A DNA stretch of 64,000 bases from Kushneria indalinina DSM 14324 (GCF_003385845.1 NZ_QRDJ01000006.1:1-64000), one strand, 5' to 3'; positions 47,861 to 56,469 are shown, counted from the stretch's first letter. Translations and numbers: made by a program. Notes: generated by a model from the sequence alone, not told the origin.

Positions 47861-49111
47861 ATGAGAGAACGAGGCAGAACGCGCCGAATGCTGGGCATGG
47901 GCGCTCGCACCGGGGGCGCCGTGTTGCGCTCGCGCATGGGCCGTGACGCCGGCTGGGACGTGCTCGGCGAGCAGCTCTTCAACGAGTTGTCCGAGCTCAA
48001 GGGGCCGGCCATGAAGCTGGCCCAGATCATGGCGCAATGGGATGACCTGCTGCCGCCGGCGCTGGCCGAACAGCTGGCCCGGCTGCAGCGCCAGGCCCAG
48101 CCCATGCCGTGGGACGAGATCCGCCGCACCCTGGTGGAGCAGTTCGGCGACCTTGAGGTCGCCTTCGCCGAGATCGAGACCATCCCCTTTGCCAGCGCCT
48201 CCATGGGCCAGGTACACCGCGCCACCACCCATGACGGCGAGACCCTGGTGCTCAAGGTGCAGTATCCGGGCCTGGATCGCGTGCTGGAGCAGGACCTGGT
48301 ACAGGTACGCCGCATGATGCGTCTGATGCGCTGGATGAAGGTGCCCCAGGCGCGCCTGGATGCCATGTTCGACGAGTTTGCCGACAGCCTGCGCAAGGAG
48401 CTCGACTACCAGGCCGAGTTCGAGGCACTTACGCGCTACCGGGAACGCTACGCCGATAATGACGGCCTGCGCTTTCCCGAGCCGCTGGCGGCGTATTCCG
48501 GTGATCGGGTGCTGGCCATGCGCTATCTGCCGGGCATTCCCATGCGCGAGGCCGAAACGCTGGACGATACCGTGCGACAAAGGCTGGCGGCCAATCTGGG
48601 CGACTGGCTCACCGAGGAGCTCTTTACCCATCGGGAGCTGCACGCCGACCCCCATGCCGGCAACTTCGCCACTGATGATGAAGGGCGGCTGATCGTCTAT
48701 GACCTGGGGGCGGTGATCAGCGTGCCCGAAGCGCGGCTGCGCTCGATGATGCGACTGCTGGGCGCGGCGATCGAGGATGACCCGATGGGCATGGACGAGG
48801 CGCTGCGCTCGATGGGCGGACGTCAGGGGGAGGGCGCGCCGCTGGCGCTGTATCGCGAATCTGCCGCGGCCATGCGACCGCTGTTCGAACCCGGCGAACA
48901 GGATTTCAGCGACGCGCGCATTCACTATCGTCTGCGCGAAATCAGCCCGAAGGTCTGGTCGGCGATGGACCGGCTGCAGCCGCCGGCCGACACCATGCTG
49001 CTGTCACGCACGCTCAACGGCCACTACTGGAACATGGTGCGGCTCAAGGCGCGGCTGGACATGCATGCCCGCACCCGGCCGCTGCTGGCCTGGGCGCGAG
49101 AGGGAAAGTGA
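47861..49111 (+). CDS. AarF/UbiB/ABC1-family atypical kinase
   Basis: This protein-kinase-like family member is linked in other bacteria to ubiquinone synthesis or lipid metabolism. It has 416 residues from ATG 47861, with GGAG about nine bases upstream. ABC1 hallmarks are the KGPAMKLAQIMA motif (KxGQ-like), the nucleotide-loop ASASMGQVHRA (Ala-rich instead of Gly-rich), the Lys in LVLKVQYPG, the catalytic HADPHAGNFA and the metal motif YDLGAV. It has no C-terminal TM pair as in E. coli UbiB, so it is a soluble or peripheral form. Confidence 0.88.
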   Translation: MRERGRTRRMLGMGARTGGAVLRSRMGRDAGWDVLGEQLFNELSELKGPAMKLAQIMAQWDDLLPPALAEQLARLQRQAQPMPWDEIRRTLVEQFGDLEVAFAEIETIPFASASMGQVHRATTHDGETLVLKVQYPGLDRVLEQDLVQVRRMMRLMRWMKVPQARLDAMFDEFADSLRKELDYQAEFEALTRYRERYADNDGLRFPEPLAAYSGDRVLAMRYLPGIPMREAETLDDTVRQRLAANLGDWLTEELFTHRELHADPHAGNFATDDEGRLIVYDLGAVISVPEARLRSMMRLLGAAIEDDPMGMDEALRSMGGRQGEGAPLALYRESAAAMRPLFEPGEQDFSDARIHYRLREISPKVWSAMDRLQPPADTMLLSRTLNGHYWNMVRLKARLDMHARTRPLLAWAREGK

Positions 49112-49127
49112 CGCCCGGGTCGCGTCA

Positions 49128-49448
49128 TTAACCGCCCGATACCAGCTTGAGCCCGACCACCGAGGCAATGATCAGGGCAATAAAGCCCAGTCGGATCGGG
49201 CTTTTCGACTCACCCCAGAAGAACATGCCCAGCAGGGCACTGGCGACCGTACCGATGGCGGTGAAGACGGCGTAGGCGATCCCCAGGCTGATCTCGCGCA
49301 TGGCAAAGGAGATAAACCCCAGCGACAGCCCGAAGCCGACCACCAGCATGGCAAGGCCCCGCTGGCGCGAACCGCGGTTGAATTTTTCGATGCCGGTCAC
49401 GCCGACCACTTCGAAAAGCCCCGAGACGATCAATGCGAGCCAGTACAT
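49128..49448 (-). CDS. Small multidrug resistance (SMR) efflux subunit, second of a pair
   Basis: This inner-membrane four-helix protein has 106 residues from ATG 49448, with GGAGGCAAC right upstream. The longer frame reaching 49718 is a shadow of the neighbouring gene. The TM1 Glu needed for proton coupling is present (MYWLALIVSGLFEVVGVTGIEK), and SLGIAYAVFTAIGTVASALLG is the SMR core. It overlaps its partner by 19 bp. Paired, unequal SMR genes usually form heterodimeric exporters of cationic drugs or polyamines. Confidence 0.9.
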   Translation of the reverse strand: MYWLALIVSGLFEVVGVTGIEKFNRGSRQRGLAMLVVGFGLSLGFISFAMREISLGIAYAVFTAIGTVASALLGMFFWGESKSPIRLGFIALIIASVVGLKLVSGG

Positions 49449-49807
49449 GTTGCCTCCTTGTCGCTGTCGCTGGAAGAACCGCTGGAGGGGCCGCTGGAAG
49501 AGTAGAGCTTGAGCCCGATCACGCCCACCAGCAGGGTAATGACCAGCATCAGCGTCAGGATATTGAACGGCGCGCCCAGAAAGAGGATGTCCACCGCCAC
49601 GGTACCCATGGCGCCCAGACCCACAAACACGGTGTAGACCGTGGTGGTCGGCAGGGTACGGGCCATCCACGTGGCCAGTCCCAGACTCAGGGTGACCAGC
49701 GCCAGGGTGGCCAGCCACTCCACAGCGCCCTGGGCGTACTTGGCGCCCAGCGCCCAGCCAATCTCACAAAGCGTGGCCGGCAGCATCAGCCACCATTTTG
49801 ATGCCAT
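49430..49807 (-). CDS. Small multidrug resistance (SMR) efflux subunit, first of a pair
   Basis: This four-helix SMR protein has 125 residues. The TM1 Glu is present (MLPATLCEIGWALGAKYA) and the TTVYTVFVGLGAMGTVAVD segment is typical. It carries an unusual hydrophilic Ser/Gly/Asp tail (about residues 103-125) whose coding region contains the start of the next gene. The divergent TetR gene and a palindrome lie just upstream, which suggests drug-responsive repression. GAGG lies six bases before the ATG. Confidence 0.9.
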   Translation of the reverse strand: MASKWWLMLPATLCEIGWALGAKYAQGAVEWLATLALVTLSLGLATWMARTLPTTTVYTVFVGLGAMGTVAVDILFLGAPFNILTLMLVITLLVGVIGLKLYSSSGPSSGSSSDSDKEATCTGSH

Positions 49808-49852
49808 TGAAAACCTCTCTTCTGCGAGGGAGTAACCTGCAGGGTTGTTAAG

Positions 49853-49866
49853 CTAACGATCGTTAG
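49853..49866. promoter_or_regulatory. Likely TetR operator between SMR genes and regulator
   Basis: The 14-bp sequence CTAACGATCGTTAG is a perfect palindrome in the 122-bp divergent gap, 46 bases before the SMR start and 64 before the TetR start. TetR/AcrR-family operators are commonly of this size and form. A partial repeat (TTAGTTAG) extends its right side. Confidence 0.7.
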
Positions 49867-49929
49867 TTAGTCTAGTCCTGTCCGCACGTTGCAGCAACCC
49901 CCGGACACATCACTTAAAGGGGCATTGTC

Positions 49930-50511
49930 ATTAATACCGAAACGCGTATCAGGGAAGCCGGCCTCAGGCTTTTTGCCGAACAGGGCTACGAGGCCACGCC
50001 GCTGTCGGCCATTGCGCGGGAAGTGGGCATTCGAACGCCGTCGCTGTATAACCACTTCGTCAGCAAGGAGGCGCTCTTTCTGACGCTGGTGGAAGAGGTC
50101 GAGGCGCAGATGCTCGAGGTCATTGAGCACAGTCTTGCCGGTGAGGAAAGCGTCGAGCATCGCCTTCAGGCCTTATTGCACGCCTGTAGCGACTTCATCT
50201 TTGATTCGGGCAAGGGGGTGTTCTACAAGCGCTTTTTGCTGTTTCCGCCGCCCTCGCTTGCCACATCGCTCAAGCAGATCAGCCGCGACAGCGAGACCGC
50301 CATCGACGCGCTGCTGAAACGGGCCTTTCAGGAGGGCATCGCGCAGGGTGTGCTACGCGATGATCTTGCTGAAGCCGATTTTATTGCCATGACCTACTGC
50401 GTTATTGACGGGCTTTTCAGCGAGAGCTTCCTTTATGATCGCCAGACCTTTGACCAGCGTCTGAACAGTATCTGGCGCGTCTTTCGGGTCGGTATTCTCG
50501 CCAACCGATGA
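49930..50511 (+). CDS. TetR-family transcriptional regulator with probable ATT start
   Basis: This is a DNA-binding repressor, probably of the divergent SMR pair. The helix-turn-helix (INTETRIREAGLRLFAEQGY, then TPLSAIAREVGIRTPSLYNHF) is coded from about 49930, yet no ATG, GTG or TTG lies in frame between the stop at 49915 and it. ATT at 49930 has AAAGGGG seven bases upstream, giving a 193-residue protein of normal TetR length. ATT at 49924 is closer to the ribosome site and less likely. The first normal start, ATG 50023, would remove most of the HTH. A natural ATT start, a sequence error or a start-codon loss are all possible. The C-terminal domain is TetR-like and poorly conserved. Confidence 0.78.
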   Translation: MNTETRIREAGLRLFAEQGYEATPLSAIAREVGIRTPSLYNHFVSKEALFLTLVEEVEAQMLEVIEHSLAGEESVEHRLQALLHACSDFIFDSGKGVFYKRFLLFPPPSLATSLKQISRDSETAIDALLKRAFQEGIAQGVLRDDLAEADFIAMTYCVIDGLFSESFLYDRQTFDQRLNSIWRVFRVGILANR

Positions 50512-50534
50512 GCAACGCCAGCATCGGGAACGGT

Positions 50535-51068
50535 TTACGAGACCGAGTGCGAGACCGTCATCAGCGCCTGCGTATCGAAGCCGTTGGCCTGAGCGATCTG
50601 ATACATTCGGTCCAGCATGACCTGGCCCACGTCAGGGGTGCGCGCCAGCAGCCACAGATAGTGATGATTGGGGCCGGCCACGATGGCATGCTCATACGCA
50701 TCATCAAGCCAGAGGATGTTGTAGCCGGCGTAAAACGGGCCGAAAAAGGCCACGCGCAGCCGGCCGATTTCCGGGCCCTCTTCAAAGTACGCCTTGCCTT
50801 CGGCCTCATCCCACTCGTTGTCATCCGGGTTGAAGCCACGATTGGTGACCGCCACGCCGCCATCATCGCGCATCGCGTAGTGCGCCGTGACCTGTGTCAG
50901 GCCCCGCTCGAAGCTGTGATCCAGTCGCGCGATTTCATGCCACAGGCCCAGGTAGCGATCCAGCTCGAAACCTTCCACGGCCCGGCATCCCGTCGGGACG
51001 CCCGTTTCACCGCCCATGGCGCTCGCCAGACTTCCCAGTAACCCCTTCAGATCGGCCATATCAGGCAT
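50535..51068 (-). CDS. Blc-type bacterial lipocalin without lipoprotein signal
   Basis: This lipocalin has 177 residues from ATG 51068 with GGGAGC upstream. Lipocalin motif 1 is GLWHEIARLDHSFERGL, followed by VTAHYAMRDDGGVAVTNRGFNP, VAFFGPFYAGYNILWLD and HHYLWLLARTP, all close to E. coli Blc. Unlike Blc, it has no signal peptide or lipobox; residues 1-30 are a short amphipathic-looking stretch (MPDMADLKGLLGSLASAM). It may bind lipids or fatty acids in the cytoplasm. It is convergent with the TetR gene. Confidence 0.87.
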   Translation of the reverse strand: MPDMADLKGLLGSLASAMGGETGVPTGCRAVEGFELDRYLGLWHEIARLDHSFERGLTQVTAHYAMRDDGGVAVTNRGFNPDDNEWDEAEGKAYFEEGPEIGRLRVAFFGPFYAGYNILWLDDAYEHAIVAGPNHHYLWLLARTPDVGQVMLDRMYQIAQANGFDTQALMTVSHSVS

Positions 51069-51204
51069 GTCATGCTCCCGCCGGTAAAATTGATGTGGCA
51101 TTGGTTCGAATCACCTCAAGTCTAGCCATTACCGGCCGATGTTGTGCATGAGTCGCGCCGTTACGGTGCAAGGAAATGGGCACGAGGCCCGCAGGGAGAG
51201 AGAC

Positions 51205-52848
51205 ATGGCGTCGCAGGCAGGCTGGACGGATATGACACCGGAGGAGCACACCGCTTCTCAACATAACGTGAAAGCGACACAGCGTGGTCGTGCCGGGTTC
51301 AGTCTTGGCAACTGGACGCTGAAAAAGAAGATGTTCGCCATTCTGGCCCTGATGTGGGTCGGGCTGCTGGTGCTGGTGACCAGCATGGCATGGAACGCCC
51401 GCAACATGATGTTTGACGAGCGCGAACGGGGGCTGGAGGCGACCGTCGGAATTGCCGAAACCGTGTTTCATCGGTATCAGGAGCGGGCCAGTGCGGGCGA
51501 ATTTACCCAGCTCGAGGCCCGGTCACGCGCGCTGGATGCGCTGGGCGGCATGCGCTTTGGCGATGACCGTCAGAACTATATCTTTGCCTTTGATGACAGT
51601 GCTCGGGTGCTTTATCACCCCCGTCGTGAGAAGGGTGAAGACATGTCTGGTTATACCGATCCCAATGGCGTTGCTGTCTATGGTGAGCTTTTGAAAAAGG
51701 CGCTGGCCAGCGGTAGCGGGTTTGTGAACTACGACTCCCGTGCTGCCAACGGTGAAGAGCTGTTGCCCAAGCTGGGCTATGTCGAGCGCTTTGCGCCCTG
51801 GCAGATCAACCTGGCCGCCGGAGTCTATACCGACGATATCCGAAGCGCCTTCATGGTCAAGCTCCTGCAGTACATCGGTCTGCTGGCGGCCGTCGGTGCG
51901 GCCCTGACCGTGGCGTTTTTGCTGGTCATTCGCAGCATCTACCGCGGTCTGGGCGGCGAGCCTGCCTATGCCATCGAGTGTGTGCGTGAAATCTCGGACG
52001 GCCGGCTGGGCACACGTCTTGACCTGCGCAGCGGTGATCAGAACAGCCTTCTCTACCATATCGAGCACATGCGCGCCGAGCTTGGCGACACGATTGCCAA
52101 CATCCGCCAGGCCAGCGAGTCGATCGATGTCGGTGCGCGTGAAATTGCCGCCGGCAACAATGACCTGTCTGCCCGTACCGAGCAGCAGGCGGCGTCGCTT
52201 GAAGAAACGGCCGCCAGCATGGAAGAGCTGACGGCCACCGTACGTCAGAACGCCGACAACGCCGCCCAGGCCACCCGTCTTTCCCAGACGGCCTGCAGCG
52301 AGATGGACGGCGGCCGTGAGGTCATCAAGCGTGTGGTGTCGACCATGGGCGAGATTCGCGAAAGCTCCAGCAAGATCAGCGAAATCATCACCATGATCGA
52401 CAGCATCGCCTTTCAGACCAATCTGTTGGCACTCAACGCTGCCGTTGAAGCGGCGCGTGCCGGTGAGCAGGGTCGTGGCTTTGCGGTGGTGGCCGGTGAG
52501 GTTCGCCAGCTCGCCAGTCGCTCGGCGACCGCTGCCAGCGATATCAAGGCACTGATCGAGCGCTCGGTGACCCAGGTTGCCAGCGGTACCACCCTGGTGG
52601 ATGAAGCCGATAACACCATGGCGACCATTACCCAGAGCTCGCGTCGGGTCAACGACCTGATGGCCGAGATCGCCGCGGCCTCCAAGGAGCAGACCAGCGG
52701 TATCGAGCAGGTCAATCAGGCCGTCAGCCAGATGGATCAGGTGACCCAGCAAAATGCGGCGCTGGTCGAGGAAGCCGCGGCGGCTGCCTCGTCGCTGGAA
52801 GAGCAGTCCGGGCGCCTGTATCAGTCGGTGGTTCGCTTCAGGATCTGA
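51205..52848 (+). CDS. Methyl-accepting chemotaxis protein with a single Cache sensor
   Basis: This inner-membrane chemoreceptor has 547 residues from ATG 51205, with AGGGAGAGA upstream; the frame opening at 51139 would add 22 residues. TM1 is about 41-60, the periplasmic sCache_2-like domain about 65-205 ([37 protein letters not shown]), TM2 about 212-235, then a HAMP-like linker and a signalling coiled coil with the hairpin tip [21 protein letters not shown]. Glu/Gln pairs for methylation are visible ([17 protein letters not shown]). It has no C-terminal CheR-binding pentapeptide. The ligand is unknown; sCache receptors often sense small organic acids. Confidence 0.92.
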   Translation: MASQAGWTDMTPEEHTASQHNVKATQRGRAGFSLGNWTLKKKMFAILALMWVGLLVLVTSMAWNARNMMFDERERGLEATVGIAETVFHRYQERASAGEFTQLEARSRALDALGGMRFGDDRQNYIFAFDDSARVLYHPRREKGEDMSGYTDPNGVAVYGELLKKALASGSGFVNYDSRAANGEELLPKLGYVERFAPWQINLAAGVYTDDIRSAFMVKLLQYIGLLAAVGAALTVAFLLVIRSIYRGLGGEPAYAIECVREISDGRLGTRLDLRSGDQNSLLYHIEHMRAELGDTIANIRQASESIDVGAREIAAGNNDLSARTEQQAASLEETAASMEELTATVRQNADNAAQATRLSQTACSEMDGGREVIKRVVSTMGEIRESSSKISEIITMIDSIAFQTNLLALNAAVEAARAGEQGRGFAVVAGEVRQLASRSATAASDIKALIERSVTQVASGTTLVDEADNTMATITQSSRRVNDLMAEIAAASKEQTSGIEQVNQAVSQMDQVTQQNAALVEEAAAAASSLEEQSGRLYQSVVRFRI

Positions 52849-52864
52849 CCCGTACGGGCATGAC

Positions 52865-52904
52865 AGCAGGGCCGCATCACTGTCGTGATGCGGCCCTGCT
52901 TTTT
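52865..52904 (+). terminator. Strong rho-independent terminator after the chemoreceptor
   Basis: A perfect 16-bp stem (AGCAGGGCCGCATCAC at 52865-52880 with its complement at 52885-52900) has a TGTC loop and is followed by TTTT. It starts 17 bases after the stop. Reading in reverse it could also stop the convergent gene to its right. Confidence 0.92.
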
Positions 52905-52959
52905 ATGGCACCTTTTCATGGCGTCATGACAGCGGTGGCGCTGTTATGACGGCAGCCGA

Positions 52960-54039
52960 TCAGCCGGCCTTGATCGCCTCGGCGATGGCCTCACCCAGCT
53001 CACTGGTGGTGCCCTTGCCGCCCAGATCCGGCGTCAGTGGCGTATTCTCCGGGCCCGCTGCCAGCACGCGCTCGATGGCATCCACCACCGCCTTGCCGGC
53101 ATCGATATGGCCCAGATGCTCCAGCATCATCGCCGCCGACCAGATCTGACCGATCGGGTTGGCAATGCCCTGGCCTGCGATATCCGGTGCGCTGCCGTGG
53201 ACCGGCTCGAAAAGACTCGGGAAGTGACCTTCGGGGTTGATGTTGGCCGACGGCGCCACGCCGATGGTGCCGGTGCAGGCCGGGCCCAGATCGGAGAGGA
53301 TATCGCCAAAGAGGTTGCTGGCCACGACCACGTCAAACCAGTCCGGGTGCAGCACGAAATTGGCCGTCAGGATATCGATGTGAAACTTGTCCACGCTGAT
53401 GTCCGAATAACCTTTGGCCATCTCCGCCACGCGCTCGTCCCAGTAGGGCATGGTGATCGAGATGCCGTTGGACTTGGTGGCAGACGTCAGCTTTTTGCGC
53501 GGGCGGGTCATGGCGAGATCAAAGGCAAACTTCAGCACGCGATCGATGCCGGTGCGGGTCATGACCGTGTCCTGAATCACCACCTCGCGGTCGGTGCCTT
53601 CAAACATCCTGCCGCCAACGCTTGAGTACTCGCCTTCGGTATTTTCCCGCACCACGTAGAAATCGATATCGCCGGGCTTGCGATTTGCCAGCGGGCTTTT
53701 GATGCCGGGCATCAGCTTGCATGGGCGCAGATTGACGTACTGATCAAAGGAGCGGCGAAACTGCAATAGCGAGCCCCACAGCGAAATGTGGTCCGGTACG
53801 CGCTCGGGCATGCCGACGGCGCCGAAAAAGATCGCATCCATGCCGCCCAGCTGGTCACGCCAGTCATCGGGCATCATTTTGCCGTGGCGATCAAAATAGT
53901 CGCAGCTGGCAAAGTCGAAATCGGTGAACTTGAGATCCAGATCAAAGCGCCGGGCGGCGGCTTCCAGGGCGCGTACGCCCTCGGGCATGACTTCATTGCC
54001 GATACCGTCGCCGGGGATGACTGCAATGTGATGGCTCAT
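52960..54039 (-). CDS. D-malate/tartrate dehydrogenase (isocitrate dehydrogenase superfamily)
   Basis: This NAD-dependent beta-hydroxyacid decarboxylating dehydrogenase most resembles TtuC/DmlA: D-malate to pyruvate plus CO2, or tartrate oxidation. It has 359 residues. IPGDGIGNEVMPEG, LWGSLLQFRRSFDQYVNLRP, VVRENTEGEYSSVGGRMFEGTD, the catalytic Lys in TSATKSNGISITMPYWD and the NAD-binding EPVHGSAPDIAGQGIANP are all typical. The LWGSLLQFRRSFDQYVNLRP segment separates this family from LeuB. It is followed 33 bp upstream in genome order by the dehalogenase-like gene on the same strand, so the two may be one operon (dehalogenase first). Confidence 0.88.
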   Translation of the reverse strand: MSHHIAVIPGDGIGNEVMPEGVRALEAAARRFDLDLKFTDFDFASCDYFDRHGKMMPDDWRDQLGGMDAIFFGAVGMPERVPDHISLWGSLLQFRRSFDQYVNLRPCKLMPGIKSPLANRKPGDIDFYVVRENTEGEYSSVGGRMFEGTDREVVIQDTVMTRTGIDRVLKFAFDLAMTRPRKKLTSATKSNGISITMPYWDERVAEMAKGYSDISVDKFHIDILTANFVLHPDWFDVVVASNLFGDILSDLGPACTGTIGVAPSANINPEGHFPSLFEPVHGSAPDIAGQGIANPIGQIWSAAMMLEHLGHIDAGKAVVDAIERVLAAGPENTPLTPDLGGKGTTSELGEAIAEAIKAG

Positions 54040-54072
54040 GAGATTCTCCTTGTGATATTCAGCTTGTGAGGT

Positions 54073-54999
54073 TCAGGCAGCGCCCGCAGGGGCGTTAAAA
54101 AAGGTCAGCGTCTCGTCGATGATCTCGTCGGGACACTCTTCGGGCAGGTAGTGACCGCAGGGCAGGGCGCGACCGCTGACGTCACTGGCGCACGCCTGCC
54201 ACAGCGCCATCGGGTCAAACAGTTTTTCGATCACGCCATGCTGGCCCCAGAGCACCCTGAGGGGACAGTGAATGCGCCGGCCGGCGTCACGATCAAGACG
54301 ATCATGTTCCAGATCGATGGTGCTGGAGGCGCGGTAGTCCTCGCACATGCCATGGGCCGTGCCCGGCAGCATCATCGCCTCGCGATAGGCCGCCAGGGCC
54401 TCGGCAGCAAAGGGCGCCAGCCCCGCATGGCGATTGCCCATCACTCCGTCGATCCAGGCGCGCGGATTGTTCTCGATCAGCCGCTCGGGCAGCGGTGCGG
54501 GCTGGATCAGCATGAACCAGTGAAAATAGGCGCTGGCGAAGGCGCGGTCGGTGCGCTCGTACATGTCCAGCGTCGGGGCAATATCGAGAAACATGGCGCG
54601 CTCGACCCGCTCCGGGTGATCCAGACACAGGCGATGCGCCACGCGGGCGCCGCGGTCATGGGCCAGCACGGCGAAACGTTCGAACCCCAGCGAACGCATC
54701 AGTGCCACCATGTCTTCGGCCATGACACGTTTGCTGTAGGCGACATGCTCGGCATCGCCCGGCGGCTTCGAGGAGTGACCGTAGCCGCGCAGATCCACCA
54801 TGACGACATGGAAATGATCCTTCAGCGCCGGGGCGACCCGATGCCAGATCACATGCGTCTGCGGATGACCGTGCAGCAGCAGAAGCGGCGGGCCCTCGCC
54901 GCCGGCGCGTCCGTGGAGGGTGATGCCATTCACGTCCAGATCGAAGGTCTTGAACATCTCGAGCATGGAAAGCCCCTGCGTGGTGTCCGTCATGTTCAT
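54073..54999 (-). CDS. Haloacetate (fluoroacetate) dehalogenase-like alpha/beta hydrolase
   Basis: This protein has 308 residues. Its active-site constellation matches fluoroacetate dehalogenase: nucleophile Asp115 in AHDRGAR, carboxylate-binding Arg116 and Arg119, acid Asp139 (FLDIAP), halide-site His160-Trp161 (YFHWFM) and Tyr222 (CEDYRAS), and His283 (GHYLPEE). Epoxide hydrolases of the same fold lack the His-Trp pair. The predicted reaction is hydrolysis of 2-haloacids to glycolate-type products. It starts at ATG 54999; ATGs at 54993 and 54966 are alternatives. It is divergent from a LysR regulator and upstream of a D-malate/tartrate dehydrogenase. The physiological substrate is unproven. 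Confidence 0.86.
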   Translation of the reverse strand: MNMTDTTQGLSMLEMFKTFDLDVNGITLHGRAGGEGPPLLLLHGHPQTHVIWHRVAPALKDHFHVVMVDLRGYGHSSKPPGDAEHVAYSKRVMAEDMVALMRSLGFERFAVLAHDRGARVAHRLCLDHPERVERAMFLDIAPTLDMYERTDRAFASAYFHWFMLIQPAPLPERLIENNPRAWIDGVMGNRHAGLAPFAAEALAAYREAMMLPGTAHGMCEDYRASSTIDLEHDRLDRDAGRRIHCPLRVLWGQHGVIEKLFDPMALWQACASDVSGRALPCGHYLPEECPDEIIDETLTFFNAPAGAA

Positions 55000-55024
55000 T
55001 ACTCTAGAGGATCATCTGGCGTTT

Positions 55025-55071
55025 ATAATCGCTCCATCACGCAATTGATTATTGAACACAGGTAGATAATC
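55025..55071. promoter_or_regulatory. Possible LysR binding region with ATAATC repeats
   Basis: The 87-bp gap between the dehalogenase and LysR genes contains ATAATC (55025-55030), its complement GATTAT (55047-55052) and ATAATC again (55066-55071). Spaced inverted repeats in a divergent LysR gap are a common operator arrangement, but the spacing and sequence are not diagnostic. Confidence 0.3.
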
Positions 55072-55086
55072 GACAGGGAGGGGGTC

Positions 55087-56007
55087 ATGAAGGCCATCAG
55101 CGATCTGCACTTTTTTCAGGTACTGGCCCGTCACGAGTCGATGACGCAGGCCGCGCAGGCGCTGGGGCTGTCGCTGTCGGCGGTGAGCAAGCGGCTGGCG
55201 CAGCTGGAGAAACGCCTGGGCGTCCAGCTCATGCGACGTACCACGCGGCGCCTGGCGCTGACCGGCGAAGGCGAACGCTATCTACAGCGGGGCGCCTTTC
55301 TGTTGCAGGAGCTTGATGATCTGGAAGCGTCACTGGGTGCGCAGCGCCATGCCCTGTCCGGACAGCTGCGGGTCAATGCCACCTTCGGGTTTGGCCGCGC
55401 TCACGTGGCGCCGATGATCGAGCAGTTCACCCGCGAGCATCCGGAGGTGGAGGTGCTGCTGGATCTGAGCGACTATCCGCGTGATCTGCTGGCCCATGAT
55501 CTGGATATCGGCATCATCGTGGGGCCACCGCCCGATTCCCGGCTGCGGGCCAGGCGGCTGCTGGCCAGTCAGCGCATTGCGTGTGCCGCGCCGGACTATC
55601 TTGAACGCGCGGGCTGGCCGACCACACCGGAGGCGCTGGCCCAGCACAACTGTCTGGTTGTGCGCGAGCGCGAAGCCGGCTTTGAGGACTGGCGCTTTAT
55701 CAGGGACGGGCAGGAGCGACGTGTGCGGGTCAGCGGCACGATGAGCAGCAATGACGGGGAGAGCGTGACGCGCTGGGCCATGGCCGGCCACGGCATCATC
55801 TATCGCTCCTGGTGGCAGGTACAAAAGCCGCTGGCGCAGGGCACGCTCAAGAGAGTGTTGCCCGGGTTTGAGACGCCACGCATGGATTTCATGGCGGTAC
55901 ATCGCCAGCAGCGCTTTATTCCGGAACGGATCGCCCGGTTTATCGATGCCATGACCACCGGGCTTGCCGAGCGACTCCCGCCGCTGCCCGGGCGGGAGGC
56001 GGACTAG
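55087..56007 (+). CDS. LysR-family transcriptional regulator
   Basis: This regulator has 306 residues with an N-terminal winged HTH (AISDLHFFQVLARHESMTQAA, then LGLSLSAVSKRLAQLEKRLGVQL) and a C-terminal effector-binding domain (from about 90, GQLRVNATFGFGRAHVAPMI). GGGAGGGGGTC precedes the ATG. Being divergent from the dehalogenase-like gene and its neighbouring dehydrogenase, it likely controls them, perhaps with a hydroxy- or halo-acid as inducer (inference). Confidence 0.9.
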   Translation: MKAISDLHFFQVLARHESMTQAAQALGLSLSAVSKRLAQLEKRLGVQLMRRTTRRLALTGEGERYLQRGAFLLQELDDLEASLGAQRHALSGQLRVNATFGFGRAHVAPMIEQFTREHPEVEVLLDLSDYPRDLLAHDLDIGIIVGPPPDSRLRARRLLASQRIACAAPDYLERAGWPTTPEALAQHNCLVVREREAGFEDWRFIRDGQERRVRVSGTMSSNDGESVTRWAMAGHGIIYRSWWQVQKPLAQGTLKRVLPGFETPRMDFMAVHRQQRFIPERIARFIDAMTTGLAERLPPLPGREAD

Positions 56008-56028
56008 AAGTGCGGATACCCGCATGAA

Positions 56029-56469
56029 TCAGCTGTTCAGACGCTCCATCTCGCTGCGGTACTCCTGCCCCAGACGCGTTTTCTCGTCGTCTTCAAACTT
56101 CTGGCCGGCGGAGATGAAAAACTGCTGCTCTTCATCTTCAAAGTGATGCAGCGCCATGTCCTGAAGCTTTTTGGCATAGCCCAGCCAGGCCGGCGAGCTG
56201 AAATCGGTGCTTTCCATCTGCTCGATGACTTCATCCATTTCGTGGTGCTCGGCAATGCCGTGGCGAGATTTGCCGATGCCGTTGTCATAAGCCATCAGCG
56301 GGTTGTAGAAATAGCGCTCCTCGGCGGTTTCATGCGTTTGCAGGGCTTTTTTGACGCGCTCGAAAAGCTCTTCGCGGCCGTCGCTGTCACCGTGGGTCTT
56401 GACCAGCAGATCCAGCAGCGTGCGCTGGGTGTCGTGGTCCTTGCGGATCTCTTCAAAAATGGTGCTCAT
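56029..56469 (-). CDS. Hemerythrin-like (HHE domain) protein
   Basis: This small cytoplasmic protein has 146 residues, predicted to be four helices with a di-iron site. Ligand-type residues are seen as His12 (KDHDTQ), His46/Glu50 (THETAEERYF), His69/His74-His75 (RHGIAEHHEMDEV), and His and Glu in LHHFEDEEQQFF. Such proteins act in oxygen or nitric-oxide sensing and iron-sulfur repair. It is monocistronic, and convergent with the LysR gene. Confidence 0.88.
   Translation of the reverse strand: MSTIFEEIRKDHDTQRTLLDLLVKTHGDSDGREELFERVKKALQTHETAEERYFYNPLMAYDNGIGKSRHGIAEHHEMDEVIEQMESTDFSSPAWLGYAKKLQDMALHHFEDEEQQFFISAGQKFEDDEKTRLGQEYRSEMERLNS

Noticed and set aside
49449-49718. Extension of the second SMR gene upstream to 49718
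   Set aside because: The extra residues are an out-of-frame reading of the first SMR gene; the ATG at 49448 has an ideal ribosome site and gives a normal 106-residue SMR protein.
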